A stretch of 64,000 nucleotides of DNA from an uncultured Lachnospiraceae bacterium. GTDB taxonomy: Bacteria > Bacillota > Clostridia > Lachnospirales > Lachnospiraceae. The notes under the pieces were generated by a model. That model worked only from the letters and a program-made list of their open reading frames with translations. It had not been told where the DNA came from and made no database searches. Positions within the stretch are counted from its first letter, which is position 1; every line of letters begins with the position of its first letter. The stretch lies in assembly GCA_934438085.1 (NCBI GenBank), contig CAKSBC010000007.1, positions 1 through 64,000 of the forward strand, written 5' to 3'. Below, in pieces: positions 17,886 through 27,453 of the stretch. The position numbers were made by a program, and so were the translations under genes.

Positions 17886-18665
17886 TTACAGTACCTTGCT
17901 TAAAAATTCCTTTAATCTTGGATTCTGAGGATTTTCAAAGATATCCTGAGGTGTTCCCTGCTCCAACAGCTTTCCGTCTGCCATAAACAGTACTCTGTTT
18001 CCTACTTCCTTTGCAAATCCCATTTCATGAGTTACTATGACCATGGTCATTCCGTCTCTTGCAAGCTCCTTGATAACATCAAGAACCTCTCCTACCATCT
18101 CAGGATCAAGTGCTGATGTAGGCTCATCGAAAAGCATTACCTGAGGCTCCATTGCCAAGGCTCTTACTATGGCAACTCGCTGCTTCTGACCTCCTGAAAG
18201 CTGTATAGGATAGGCATTTGCTCTGTCCTTAAGCCCTACTCTGTCCAGAAGCTCCAATGCAGTCTTTTCTGCCTGCTCCTTTGAAACTCCGTGAACCTTG
18301 ATCGGTGCAAGAGTGATGTTATCCATGATAGTCATGTGAGGGAAAAGATTAAAATGCTGGAAAACCATGCCCATCTTCTGACGGTGCTTATCTATATCTA
18401 ATTTTTCCCATTTGCCGTCCGGAGTCTTTATCTTCTTTTTGGTAATGTCAACGCCGTCAAATACGATCGTTCCTCCTGTAGGATGCTCCATAAGGTTAAG
18501 GCTGCGCAGAAGTGTTGATTTACCGGATCCCGAAGGTCCGATAATTACCATAACATCTCCTCTGTTGATGTCTACAGAAATGCCGTCGAGCGCCTTGATA
18601 GTTCCCTTGTTATAATATTTCTGCAGATCGTTTACTGATATAAGAACATTATCTCTTGTCTCCAC
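17886..18665 (-). CDS. Polar amino-acid ABC transporter ATPase
   Basis: 259 residues. Walker [11 protein letters not shown]-loop [15 protein letters not shown] signature [15 protein letters not shown], Walker [15 protein letters not shown] and switch His in IVTHEMGFA, all of the GlnQ/HisP subfamily that energises amino-acid uptake at the inner face of the membrane. It starts with GTG at 18665, eight bases after AGGAG and inside the 3' end of the permease gene (17-base overlap), so the two are coupled. It is the third gene of a binding protein-permease-ATPase operon. Confidence 0.95.
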   Translation of the reverse strand: METRDNVLISVNDLQKYYNKGTIKALDGISVDINRGDVMVIIGPSGSGKSTLLRSLNLMEHPTGGTIVFDGVDITKKKIKTPDGKWEKLDIDKHRQKMGMVFQHFNLFPHMTIMDNITLAPIKVHGVSKEQAEKTALELLDRVGLKDRANAYPIQLSGGQKQRVAIVRALAMEPQVMLFDEPTSALDPEMVGEVLDVIKELARDGMTMVIVTHEMGFAKEVGNRVLFMADGKLLEQGTPQDIFENPQNPRLKEFLSKVL

Positions 18666-19425
18666 GGCTCATTCTCCTTTCGAAGTATGCAATGACCTTT
18701 GATGTAGGGAATGTCAGACAGAAATATACGCAGGTAGCGATTATAAGCGGTTCTGCGATCCTGTATGTTGCTCCCTTGGTTGCAGCTACGGCGTACATAA
18801 TTTCCTGAACACCTATTGTATAGCAGATAGATGACTCCTTGATGATCGTAACGAACTCATTAGCTATAGGCGGAAGTATGTTCTTGATAGCCTGCGGAAG
18901 AATGATGTATCTCATGGTAGACATCTGAGAAAGTCCGAGAGATCTTGCTGCCTCCGTCTGGCCTCCGTCTATTGACTGAATACCGGCACGAATTATTTCT
19001 GAAAGATATGCTCCCGAGTTCATTGCAAGCGCAACAACACCCGGAATGAAACGATCCGCTCTTATAAATCCGAAGATCTTATATGCCGGAAAGCTGACAT
19101 TGGCAAATACTACATAATAGATAATAAAGAGCTGTACCAGCATAGGTGTTGCTCTGAATACTTCTACATATACAGCGGCTATAAAGCTGATAGGATTAAA
19201 GCGTCCGACAGCTGCTCTGAAGCCTTCCTCGATCTCACGTCCATCCGCTGAAAGGCCAAAGGATCTGAACGGACGAACATCAGATAATCTCATTACAGCC
19301 AATATCAAGGCAAGCACAAAGCCAAATATAACAGTAAAAAATGACAATGATACGGTACAAATTAGACCCTGCTTGAAAAGATCGATGTAATCAAAGGCCT
19401 TTTTAAATCCAGCTATAGTAAACAC
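18649..19425 (-). CDS. Polar amino-acid ABC transporter permease
   Basis: 258 residues with about five membrane helices. The first is at residues 21-45 ([21 protein letters not shown]) and the conserved cytoplasmic loop [20 protein letters not shown] (EAA motif) docks the ATPase. An unusual hydrophilic insert of some 30 residues (about 49-80, [20 protein letters not shown]) separates the first two helices; most GlnP-type permeases lack it. The gene sits between binding protein and ATPase, and a strong stem-loop (19472-19499) precedes it. Confidence 0.93.
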   Translation of the reverse strand: MFTIAGFKKAFDYIDLFKQGLICTVSLSFFTVIFGFVLALILAVMRLSDVRPFRSFGLSADGREIEEGFRAAVGRFNPISFIAAVYVEVFRATPMLVQLFIIYYVVFANVSFPAYKIFGFIRADRFIPGVVALAMNSGAYLSEIIRAGIQSIDGGQTEAARSLGLSQMSTMRYIILPQAIKNILPPIANEFVTIIKESSICYTIGVQEIMYAVAATKGATYRIAEPLIIATCVYFCLTFPTSKVIAYFERRMSRGDKR

Positions 19426-19471
19426 CGGCTTTTTCCCTCCAGATTCTGCTTAATGTTATAAAATATAATAT

Positions 19472-19499
19472 CCTCTCCCGGAGTAATTTCCGGGAGAGG
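19472..19499 (-). terminator. Intercistronic stem-loop after the binding-protein gene
   Basis: CCTCTCCCGGA and TCCGGGAGAGG, 11 perfect pairs with a six-base loop. On the minus strand ATATTATATTTT follows. Such elements let the binding protein be made in excess over the permease and ATPase, by partial termination or by stabilising the upstream mRNA. Confidence 0.75.
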
Positions 19500-19580
19500 A
19501 ACTTAATTATAATACTTTTACCTTCGTTTATTTTGTGTTCCGTGTTATTTCGTAACCCTGCTCAGGATCGAAACATCAGA

Positions 19581-20540
19581 TCACTCTGCCTCTGTTTCCT
19601 CAGCCTCTGTCTCAGCTGTTTCAGCATCTGCTGCTTCAGCATTGTCTGCTGCTGCATCGTCTTCGATAAGACCCTCAACGATGTCTCCGCTTGCAAGCTC
19701 GTTAGCTTCGAATACGTAGTTATCGAACTCACCGCTGTCCTGGCACTCCTTGATTGCAGCATTTACAGCCTCAAGAAGAGCTGCATTTCCCTTGTTAACA
19801 CCTATTACAGATCCTACAGCCTCATAAGGAACATCAAGTACGATGTCAAGCTCAGGGTAGTTCTTTGCATAGCTTTCAGCTACCATTGTCTCAATGTAAG
19901 CGCCATCCATCTTGCCTGCAAGAAGCTCTGCAATGATATCTGTAACCTTTGCCATCTCAATGATGTCTGAATCAGGTGAATTTCTCTTTGCAAGGTCTGC
20001 CTGAATTGATCCTGTCTGAGCGCCGATAGTATACTCAGCCTTGTTTGTGTCCTCAAGTGAAGTGAACTTATCAGCATTATCCTTAAGGCATACGAATGAC
20101 TGTCCGCCTGAAATGTAGATATCTGAGAAGTCCATTATATCCTCACGATCAGGAGATGGTGAATATCCTGCCATTCCGAGGTCTACATTACCCTGTGAAA
20201 GCTCCATGATGGTTCCGTCGAAGTCCATAGGAATAACTTCAAGCTCAAGTCCCATATAATCAGCGATATACTGAGCAAGTGACATATCGAAGCCTGCAAG
20301 ATGAGGCTCTCCGTTCTCGTCAATAGCATAGAACTCATAAGGCGCGAAGTCAGGGCTTGTTGCAACTGTAAGCTTGCCAGGTGTTACTGTCTGAATAGCC
20401 TCAGCTCCCTCTGTCTCCTCTGTTGACTCTGCTGCCTCTGTCTCAGCAGCTGCTGTTGTTGTTTCAGTTGTTGATGATCCGCATGCAGCTAATGATGCTG
20501 TCATTGCTGCTGCAAGAGCTACTGCAAAAAACTTTTTCAT
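19581..20540 (-). CDS. Polar amino-acid ABC transporter, substrate-binding lipoprotein
   Basis: 319 residues from ATG 20540, preceded by AAAAGGGAG. The lipoprotein signal is MKKFFAVALAAAMTASLAAC, with Cys as the lipidated residue. An STET-rich linker leads to the type-3 solute-binding fold: LTVATSPDFAPYEF, GFDMSLAQYIADYMGLELEV, NVDLGMAGYSPSPDREDIMDFSDIY, TIGAQTGSIQADLAKR. The ligand is probably a polar amino acid. The last ~28 residues are an acidic Ala/Glu/Asp/Thr tail not usual in the family. It is first gene of the operon, behind a strong promoter. Confidence 0.92.
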   Translation of the reverse strand: MKKFFAVALAAAMTASLAACGSSTTETTTAAAETEAAESTEETEGAEAIQTVTPGKLTVATSPDFAPYEFYAIDENGEPHLAGFDMSLAQYIADYMGLELEVIPMDFDGTIMELSQGNVDLGMAGYSPSPDREDIMDFSDIYISGGQSFVCLKDNADKFTSLEDTNKAEYTIGAQTGSIQADLAKRNSPDSDIIEMAKVTDIIAELLAGKMDGAYIETMVAESYAKNYPELDIVLDVPYEAVGSVIGVNKGNAALLEAVNAAIKECQDSGEFDNYVFEANELASGDIVEGLIEDDAAADNAEAADAETAETEAEETEAE

Positions 20541-20631
20541 GATAATTCTCCCTTTTATATAGCTGTGCATAACCGATAACTTTATATGCCTTATTTCTTA
20601 CGGGTGATGCACTATTGATAACCACTTCTGC

Positions 20632-20659
20632 ATTATACTCCACACAGAATCGGTGTCAA
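20632..20659 (-). promoter_or_regulatory. Promoter of the amino-acid ABC operon
   Basis: Minus strand TTGACA (20659-20654), 16 bases, TATAAT (20637-20632), both consensus. An inverted repeat, AATATTTATGC/GCATAAATATT (20670-20700), lies directly upstream of the -35 box and could bind a regulator. Confidence 0.85.
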
Positions 20660-20769
20660 TAGTTTTTTTAATATTTATGCAGCTTTTTCGCATAAATATT
20701 CCTACTTCATTTTCATCATCACTAATTGCACTAATTATTATGTGTATTAATATTAGTTTTTAAGCATTT

Positions 20770-22590
20770 TTATTCATCATCCAGCTTAAGCACGCTCATG
20801 AATGCCTGCTGAGGTATCTCTACATTTCCGAAGGTTCGCATACGCTTCTTTCCTTCCTTCTGTTTCTCGAGAAGTTTCTTCTTTCTTGAAATATCTCCGC
20901 CGTAGCATTTTGCAAGAACATCCTTTCTGAGTGCCTTAACAGTCTCTCTTGCGATGATCTTTCCGCCTATTGCTGCCTGAATAGGGATCTCGAACAGCTG
21001 TCTAGGGATCTCATCCTTAAGCTTTTCACACATCCTTCTTCCTCTGTCATAAGCACTGTCAGCAAAGACGATAAAGGAAAGTGCATCAACGGTTTCTCTG
21101 TTTACGAGTATGTCAAGCTTAACAAGGCTTGATTTAACATAGCCCTTAAGCTCATAGTCAAATGAAGCATATCCGCGGCTTCTTGATTTGAGGGCATCGA
21201 AGAAATCGTAGATTATCTCGTTAAGCGGAAGCTCATATTTAAGCAGTGCTCTTGTTTCTTCCATGTACTCCATGCCGAGATAAATACCTCTTCGTTCCTG
21301 ACACAGCTTCATTATGGAACCGACAAATTCTGTGGTTACCATAATCTCTGCCGTAACCACAGGCTCCTCCATATATTCTATCTGCGAAGGATCCGGAAGG
21401 TTTGTAGGGTTTGTAAGGTCTATAACTGTTCCGTCTGTTTTATATACCTTATATATAACTGAAGGTGCAGTTGTAACAAGGTCGAGATTATACTCTCTTT
21501 CAAGTCTTTCCTGAATAATATCAAGATGAAGAAGTCCTAAGAATCCGCATCGGAATCCAAAGCCGAGTGCAACAGACGTCTCAGGCTCATAGAAAAGCGA
21601 AGCATCGTTAAGCTTGAGCTTTTCAAGCGCATCTCTGAGCTCCGGATATTTCGCATTATCAGCAGGATAAAGTCCGCAGTATACCATAGGTGTAACTGTT
21701 TTATAGCCCGGAAGTGCCTCCGCAGCAGGTCTTTCAGCCTCAGTAACCGTATCTCCGACTCTGGTAGTCTGAATATTCTTAATGCTGGCTGTAATATATC
21801 CTACTTCTCCGGCTCTTAACTCATCGCACGGATTCAATCTGCCGGCTCCCATATAGCCGACCTCGACAACATCGTACTCCGCCTTAGTAGCCATCATCTT
21901 TATCTTCAGGCCTCGTCTGACGGTTCCTTCCTTGACACGGCAGAAAACAACTACTCCTCTGTACGGATCATATACTGAATCAAATATAAGTGACTTTAAA
22001 GGTGCTTCAACATCTCCTGTCGGAGCAGGGATCTTTTTAACGATCATTTCAAGGACATCATGCACATTCTGTCCAGTTTTTGCGGATATCCTCGGCGCAT
22101 CCATTGCCTCAATGCCTATGACATCCTCAATTTCATGCGCAACTCTCTCAGGATCAGCACTTGGCAGGTCTATCTTATTAATAACTGGAGCCACTTCAAG
22201 ATCGCTGTCGAGTGCCAGATAAACATTCGCCAGAGTCTGTGCCTCGATGCCCTGAGCCGCATCAACTACAAGCACGGCTCCGTCGCAGGCATGAAGTGAT
22301 CTTGACACCTCATAGTTAAAGTCTACATGTCCCGGAGTGTCTATAAGGTTGAACATATATTCTTCACCATCATCAGCCTTATATACAGTTCTTACGGTCT
22401 GTGCCTTTATGGTAATGCCCCTTTCTCTTTCGAGATCCATGTTGTCAAGCACCTGCTCCTGCATCTCTCTTTCGCTTAAGAGACCTGTCATCTCTATGAT
22501 ACGATCGGCAAGCGTAGACTTGCCGTGGTCAATGTGAGCTATAATACTGAAATTTCTGATTTTACTCTGTTCGAAATGTATATCTGCCAT
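20770..22590 (-). CDS. lepA: Elongation factor 4 (LepA), translational GTPase
   Basis: 606 residues, standard length. The GTPase domain opens [21 protein letters not shown]2/G3 follow as [12 protein letters not shown] and [20 protein letters not shown], and G4 as [11 protein letters not shown]. It ends with the LepA-specific C-terminal domain ([41 protein letters not shown]). EF4 back-translocates or rescues stalled ribosomes and helps ribosome biogenesis. It lies downstream of rpsT in the same direction, separated by a terminator. Confidence 0.98.
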   Translation of the reverse strand: MADIHFEQSKIRNFSIIAHIDHGKSTLADRIIEMTGLLSEREMQEQVLDNMDLERERGITIKAQTVRTVYKADDGEEYMFNLIDTPGHVDFNYEVSRSLHACDGAVLVVDAAQGIEAQTLANVYLALDSDLEVAPVINKIDLPSADPERVAHEIEDVIGIEAMDAPRISAKTGQNVHDVLEMIVKKIPAPTGDVEAPLKSLIFDSVYDPYRGVVVFCRVKEGTVRRGLKIKMMATKAEYDVVEVGYMGAGRLNPCDELRAGEVGYITASIKNIQTTRVGDTVTEAERPAAEALPGYKTVTPMVYCGLYPADNAKYPELRDALEKLKLNDASLFYEPETSVALGFGFRCGFLGLLHLDIIQERLEREYNLDLVTTAPSVIYKVYKTDGTVIDLTNPTNLPDPSQIEYMEEPVVTAEIMVTTEFVGSIMKLCQERRGIYLGMEYMEETRALLKYELPLNEIIYDFFDALKSRSRGYASFDYELKGYVKSSLVKLDILVNRETVDALSFIVFADSAYDRGRRMCEKLKDEIPRQLFEIPIQAAIGGKIIARETVKALRKDVLAKCYGGDISRKKKLLEKQKEGKKRMRTFGNVEIPQQAFMSVLKLDDE

Positions 22591-22644
22591 ATCTACCTGC
22601 TTATATTTATATATTTCGGTTAATATTTATGTACTAAGTCTAAA

Positions 22645-22679
22645 GAAAGCCCTCGGGTGGGTTACTCCCGGGGGCTTTC
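22645..22679 (-). terminator. Terminator between rpsT and lepA
   Basis: GAAAGCCCTCGGG and CCCGGGGGCTTTC form a 13-bp stem with one G-U pair, followed on the minus strand by TTTAG. It ends the rpsT message. Confidence 0.75.
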
Positions 22680-22705
22680 CAAATATAAAAAAACCAAATT
22701 TAAGC

Positions 22706-22969
22706 TTACTGCATAGCAGCAACGTCTCTTGAAAGTCTGGCTACCTTTCTAGAAGCTGTATTTGCGTGATATACGCCCTTTGCCTGAGCCTTATCGATCT
22801 CTGAAATAGCGACCTTAAGAGCAGCCTCGGCAGCAGCCTTATCACCAGCCTCAACAGCAGCAAGTACCTTCTTAACAAAAGTCTTAACCTTTGATCTGAT
22901 AGCCTTATTACGCTCTGCGCGAGTCTGAGCAACGAGTACTCTCTTCTTAGCTGATTTAATGTTTGCCAA
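22706..22969 (-). CDS. rpsT: 30S ribosomal protein S20, TTG start
   Basis: 87 residues. It begins (M)ANIKSAKKRVLVAQTRAERN and ends in a Lys/Arg-rich region, the normal S20 pattern; S20 binds 16S rRNA early in 30S assembly. The start codon is TTG at 22969, eight bases after AAGGAGGT. No ATG gives the family N-terminus. A weak UUG start is also known for E. coli rpsT, where it takes part in autoregulation; the same here is inference. It is monocistronic, with consensus-like promoter upstream and terminator downstream. Confidence 0.96.
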   Translation of the reverse strand: MANIKSAKKRVLVAQTRAERNKAIRSKVKTFVKKVLAAVEAGDKAAAEAALKVAISEIDKAQAKGVYHANTASRKVARLSRDVAAMQ

Positions 22970-23045
22970 TGTGTTACACCTCCTTCTGCAATTTTTAGAT
23001 GTTTCCACTAATCCCGGACACGGACAGTTTTGTGCAAACAAAGAC

Positions 23046-23074
23046 ATTCTATATATAAACCTTCGCCGTGTCAA
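23046..23074 (-). promoter_or_regulatory. Promoter of rpsT
   Basis: Minus strand TTGACA (23074-23069), 17 bases, TAGAAT (23051-23046), about 75 bases ahead of the TTG start. Confidence 0.75.
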
Positions 23075-23111
23075 GGTTCAACTTTGGTTTTTCTTGTATT
23101 TTTATCAACTC

Positions 23112-24242
23112 TTACAGCATCAATACCTCAAGTGCTATCCTTTCGCTCATATTTCCGCGCTTTATCCTGTATTCCATATCAGCGCAGTTTTCCAGTGCTG
23201 ATCTTATCTCACCTGCGGATATTCCTGCCGTCTGTTCTTTAATTCGCCTCAGCTGCCAGTCCTTCATCTCGGTTTTTGCACATATCTGAGCATCGCTCAT
23301 ACGTGCATCCTGACATTCTCTCACAGCCAATGCCTGATTATAATGCCTTGTCAAAAGGTAAAGTGTCTTCATCGGCGGAACCTTTAACGCAAACAGCTCC
23401 TCAAGCATAGCCAGAGCTTCGCCGGTCCTTCCCTTCATACGGCTTTCAAGCATAACAAACACTCTGTCAGACAGTGTTTTGGAACAAATAGCATTAACAT
23501 CATCTATGCTTATCTTCTGCTTCTCGGGCTTATCAAGCATATAGCTTATAAGCTTTTCTATCTCACCCGAAAGATTTTCCATGTCATAGCCTGCAAGCTG
23601 GATCATATAATTAAGCACCGGACCGTCTATACGGCGTCCTGCCGCTTTAAACATTCCTGCTGCCCAGTTTCTCACCTCGGTTTCACTTATCCTTCGCTCC
23701 TGCCCTCTTTTAGTCTCAACAGTTTCGAATTTGAAGATCTCACCCTGCTTTTTTACAAGCTTAAACATCGGTGATGCTTGAGACACATTATTCTCAACAA
23801 ATATAACCACTGCCGTTTCCGGAATATCTGAAAATACCTCTGTCGGATCATAAGCAACCCCTAAAGTTTTTGCACGATTGCCGGATGATGCATCTACACT
23901 GTCCGCACCGCCTGCTGCCAGGTCTTTATTATCCTCAACCTTATCAGACAAACCGTCTTCACCTGACGTCATTGCAGCCTCATCCTCGATCTCCTGACCC
24001 TCCTGAAGATTGCCGGGAGACTTCTTAAATAAGCCGGAATCACTTATCAATATTTTTCTGTATTCTTCAAACAGCGGTACTGTATCAATAAGTCTTCTGA
24101 TTTCAGGAAGATCCAGATTCTCATCAGAAAAAGAATTAAAGTTTATGCTACCCTCGGCATTAAGTGCCTTGAGCAGCTCCTTTTTTTTCTTTTCCTTCAG
24201 GTATTCCTCATTGCCGTATATCAGTATGATATTTTTCATCAC
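23112..24242 (-). CDS. holA: DNA polymerase III delta subunit
   Basis: 376 residues. The N-terminal domain begins MMKNIILIYGNEEYLKEKKK, and IDTVPLFEEYRKILISDSGL and VVIFVENNVSQASPM match HolA. The C-terminal collar domain includes GRRIDGPVLNYMIQLAGYDM and LYLLTRHYNQALAVRE. Delta opens the beta sliding clamp in the clamp loader. An acidic low-complexity insert at about residues 75-128 (EGQEIEDEAAMTSGEDGLSD and on) enlarges the first domain. The start overlaps the yggS stop. A second ATG follows at codon 2. Confidence 0.92.
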   Translation of the reverse strand: MMKNIILIYGNEEYLKEKKKKELLKALNAEGSINFNSFSDENLDLPEIRRLIDTVPLFEEYRKILISDSGLFKKSPGNLQEGQEIEDEAAMTSGEDGLSDKVEDNKDLAAGGADSVDASSGNRAKTLGVAYDPTEVFSDIPETAVVIFVENNVSQASPMFKLVKKQGEIFKFETVETKRGQERRISETEVRNWAAGMFKAAGRRIDGPVLNYMIQLAGYDMENLSGEIEKLISYMLDKPEKQKISIDDVNAICSKTLSDRVFVMLESRMKGRTGEALAMLEELFALKVPPMKTLYLLTRHYNQALAVRECQDARMSDAQICAKTEMKDWQLRRIKEQTAGISAGEIRSALENCADMEYRIKRGNMSERIALEVLML

Positions 24243-24949
24243 TCAGTTTTTATTGCGTAATTTCTTTCGCCGAATATACCTGTACCGACTCTGACAAGAT
24301 TAGCACCTTCTTCAACGGCAACCTCATAATCTCCTGTCATTCCCATTGAAAGTGTATCCATGTTTACACCTTCTATACCGGCAGCGTTTATTTCATCCTT
24401 AAGCTCTCTGAGTCCTTTGAAATATACTCTGTTGGATTCCGGATCCTCAGTATACGGCGCAATCGTCATCAGTCCGCGTATCTTTAAATGCTTAAGTGCA
24501 GAGATACGCTTAACAAATTCAAGAGTCTCCTCTGGCTTAAGTCCGAATTTACTCTCTTCTCCTGCCATGTTGACCTCGCAAAGCACGTCTATAATAATGT
24601 CACGCTTTGCTGCCTGCTTTTCAATTTCCTCAGCAAGCTTATCATTATCAACAGAATGAATCAGATCCACCACTCCGGCAATATATTTAACCTTGTTTGC
24701 CTGAAGGTGTCCTATCATGTGCCAATGTATTCCTTCTGTGCCTAAAGCTTCGACCTTATCTCTGATTTCCTGAACCTTATTCTCTCCGAAAATGTTATGA
24801 CCGTGCTCAAGAGCTTCCCTAAGATCAGGAACAGGCTTTGTTTTGCTGACGCATATCAGTGTAACATCCTTTCTGTCTCTTCCGCTCCTTCTGCATGCCT
24901 CATCTATTCGGCTTTCTACATAATCAATATTATCTCCGATTCTGCTCAT
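24239..24949 (-). CDS. yggS: PLP homeostasis protein, YggS/PLPBP family
   Basis: 236 residues from ATG 24949, eight bases after GGAG; an upstream in-frame ATG at 25003 has no site. One alanine-racemase-like TIM barrel: CVSKTKPVPDLREAL carries the PLP-binding Lys, followed by NIFGENKVQEIRDK, WHMIGHLQANKVKY, and near the end TLSMGMTGDYEVAVEEGANL with the phosphate-binding SMGMTxD and RVGTGIFG. The family binds pyridoxal phosphate and balances vitamin B6 and amino-acid pools without known catalysis. It is coupled to holA. Confidence 0.95.
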   Translation of the reverse strand: MSRIGDNIDYVESRIDEACRRSGRDRKDVTLICVSKTKPVPDLREALEHGHNIFGENKVQEIRDKVEALGTEGIHWHMIGHLQANKVKYIAGVVDLIHSVDNDKLAEEIEKQAAKRDIIIDVLCEVNMAGEESKFGLKPEETLEFVKRISALKHLKIRGLMTIAPYTEDPESNRVYFKGLRELKDEINAAGIEGVNMDTLSMGMTGDYEVAVEEGANLVRVGTGIFGERNYAIKTE

Positions 24950-25044
24950 AATATCATCTCCGCATATTTTTATTAATGCGGCATGCCGCTTTGTCCTTTC
25001 CAAAGGCCCATAGTTTATGCCGTATCAGCTATTATAGCACAGCT

Positions 25045-27453
25045 TTATTTTGCAGCAAATATCCCCTTTTTATTTATATGCAGTGCTCCGCATTCATTGG
25101 TTGATACTATTGCGATATCTCTATCTTCAAGACGACTTACAACCTCCTCTGAAGGATGCCCGTAACGATTATTTTTACCGTATGAAAGTACCGCACTCTC
25201 CGGCGATACTTCATCTAAGAATTTGTCTGAGCTTGATGTTTTGCTTCCGTGATGTGCAGCCTTGAGCACTGTTATTCCTGCATCAGCCTTTGAATAAGTT
25301 TTTTCTTCATCATCAAAGCCGCTTCCGTTTTCTTTGTATTCCCGGTATCTGCCTATAAATGCTTCATCCTCTTCTGTGGGCATATCTCCGGTAAACAGCA
25401 TGCTGAAGTTCCCGTTTTTAAGCAGCAATACATCGGATTCATTGTTTGCATCGGTATGGCCTGAAGCATTTCCGGCATAAATACAGCTTAAACTCATTTC
25501 ATCCTGCTTCATAAGCATCATGCCGTCTTCCAGATAAATCACATCCTTTTCATTTTTATTACTATCATTTTCATTAATATCATTCTTATTATTAAACAGA
25601 TCTTCAAGCTCTTTATAGCTTTCATTTTCATAGGCTGCGGCTTTAGGAAACACAAGCTTAGCTATATTTATATCCTTCCTTTCACTGATAATATATTTAA
25701 CTCCGTTTGTATGATCACTGTCACTGTGACTTATTACGGCGGCATCGATGTTTGTTATGCCTTTTGACATAAGATAAGGATACAGCACACGTTCTCCGAA
25801 TTTCTTATTTGAATTAGAGCCTCCGTCCACAAGAATATAATGCTCCTTGTATTTAATAACCATACCGTCCCCCTGTCCGGCATCAAGCACAGTTACATAA
25901 AAGCATTCATTGTCTCTATATTTGAGCATATCGGCATTTAAGATGAAAATTATATTAAAGATAAGTATTTTGAGAAATAATGAGATATTTAAACATCTGT
26001 CGGGCCAAACAGGTTTTTCTTTGATATAAGCACTTATCATTGCGCCTATTGGGTTCTTTCCGTTTGCCGCATAGTTGATCAGTACCGCCAATATAATATA
26101 GTACAAGAAAATATTAAAAGGTTTAGGCCTTCCTATACATACCTGTGCATAAGGAAGCTTAAGCACCGCATTGCACATAAGATCATAAGCTCTCAATATA
26201 AAATGTCCCGGAGCAATACAGATTGAAACCGGTATATATGAAAGCTTTCTGATAAAAATCATATGCCCGTATCCGGTTACTGTCAGAATAAACTTTATTG
26301 CTAAACCCGAAACAAGCGTGGCAAGACCCGAATATACCACTGCCGTCATAAGCGGGATGACAATAAGATTAAGGACAATTCCGTATACCGGAAACACAAA
26401 GTAATGCCATGCAGTAACCGGAAGCAGTGTAAGCTGTATTGCCGCACTTATTATTATTGTTTTTATCAAAGCCGGCAGTCTGCAGTCATTTTTTATGCGT
26501 TTACCGAAATGCCTGAGGTCGGATGCCGGCACTGTCTTAAGCTCCTTTTTATCTCTGAGCCGTGAAAGCTGCTTTTCAAGCGCTTTCGTCATAAGCTTTC
26601 CTGTATAAATTATACCTATGACAGCTCCGAATGATAACTGAAATCCTGCGGTAAATATCATATACGGATTTTTTAATACAGTTATAATTGAAGCTATCGC
26701 CAGTGCCGATCTCATGCAATAGCTCCTGCCGTGATCAGATGCTGCGAAAGCAATTATCAGCATTATTGCCGCCCTTAAGGTCGACCCCGATGCCCCGCAT
26801 AAAAGCATATAAAAGCATACTGCCGCAGATGATATAAGTGTCGCTTTCCTTTTCTTTATTTTCAATTTCTTCAGCAGTTTAAAAAAGCCTCCGCCTATTA
26901 TACCTATATGAAGTCCGCTTACCGCTAAAAGATGTGATATTCCGGCAGCTTTGTAAAGCTCACTTATATTTGTGTCCATATCTGAACGGTCTCCCAAAAG
27001 TATAGCCTTATAAAGTCCGGCATCTTCTTTATTAAGCTCTTCATCCAATATTTCGGAGCATATACTTCTGACTTTATATATAGCCCCAGCTTTATCTTCA
27101 GTCTCGTTGTTTTTCTTCTGCATATAAGCTTCATAATCAGAATAATTGCAGATTCCGAGTGACTTTAGATATATGCTGTAATCAAACTGTCCGGGATTGG
27201 AGGCCTCATATTTTTCAAAGAACTCTGAACACTCTTTTCCCGTATACCTTTGATATACTATTGAGCCCCTTAAAAATGCCGCTGAAAATAATAGAACAGA
27301 AAAGATAAGTAAAAGTGAATTTTTTTTGAATGAAAGAATTATAAGAAGTGCAGCTATCGCTGCTGACAGCCTGACGGCACCGGAGCAGTCTCCGATACCG
27401 CAGGCAGTGCCGCATATTGTCATGACCGCCGCATATACAAGCGGTCTTTTCAT
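25045..27453 (-). CDS. comEC: DNA-uptake channel ComEC/Rec2
   Basis: 802 residues. Hydrophobic N-terminal helices (DUF4131 region) are followed by the competence domain with SELYKAAGISHLLAVSGLHI and many membrane segments to ~residue 510. A C-terminal metallo-beta-lactamase domain has VLDAGQGDGMVIKYKEHYIL, SHSDSDHTNGVK and AAHHGSKTSSSDKFLDEVSP. ComEC carries single-stranded DNA across the membrane in transformation. No other competence gene is in the window. Its ATG overlaps the gpmI stop by four bases, an odd pairing with a glycolytic gene. Confidence 0.94.
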   Translation of the reverse strand: MKRPLVYAAVMTICGTACGIGDCSGAVRLSAAIAALLIILSFKKNSLLLIFSVLLFSAAFLRGSIVYQRYTGKECSEFFEKYEASNPGQFDYSIYLKSLGICNYSDYEAYMQKKNNETEDKAGAIYKVRSICSEILDEELNKEDAGLYKAILLGDRSDMDTNISELYKAAGISHLLAVSGLHIGIIGGGFFKLLKKLKIKKRKATLISSAAVCFYMLLCGASGSTLRAAIMLIIAFAASDHGRSYCMRSALAIASIITVLKNPYMIFTAGFQLSFGAVIGIIYTGKLMTKALEKQLSRLRDKKELKTVPASDLRHFGKRIKNDCRLPALIKTIIISAAIQLTLLPVTAWHYFVFPVYGIVLNLIVIPLMTAVVYSGLATLVSGLAIKFILTVTGYGHMIFIRKLSYIPVSICIAPGHFILRAYDLMCNAVLKLPYAQVCIGRPKPFNIFLYYIILAVLINYAANGKNPIGAMISAYIKEKPVWPDRCLNISLFLKILIFNIIFILNADMLKYRDNECFYVTVLDAGQGDGMVIKYKEHYILVDGGSNSNKKFGERVLYPYLMSKGITNIDAAVISHSDSDHTNGVKYIISERKDINIAKLVFPKAAAYENESYKELEDLFNNKNDINENDSNKNEKDVIYLEDGMMLMKQDEMSLSCIYAGNASGHTDANNESDVLLLKNGNFSMLFTGDMPTEEDEAFIGRYREYKENGSGFDDEEKTYSKADAGITVLKAAHHGSKTSSSDKFLDEVSPESAVLSYGKNNRYGHPSEEVVSRLEDRDIAIVSTNECGALHINKKGIFAAK

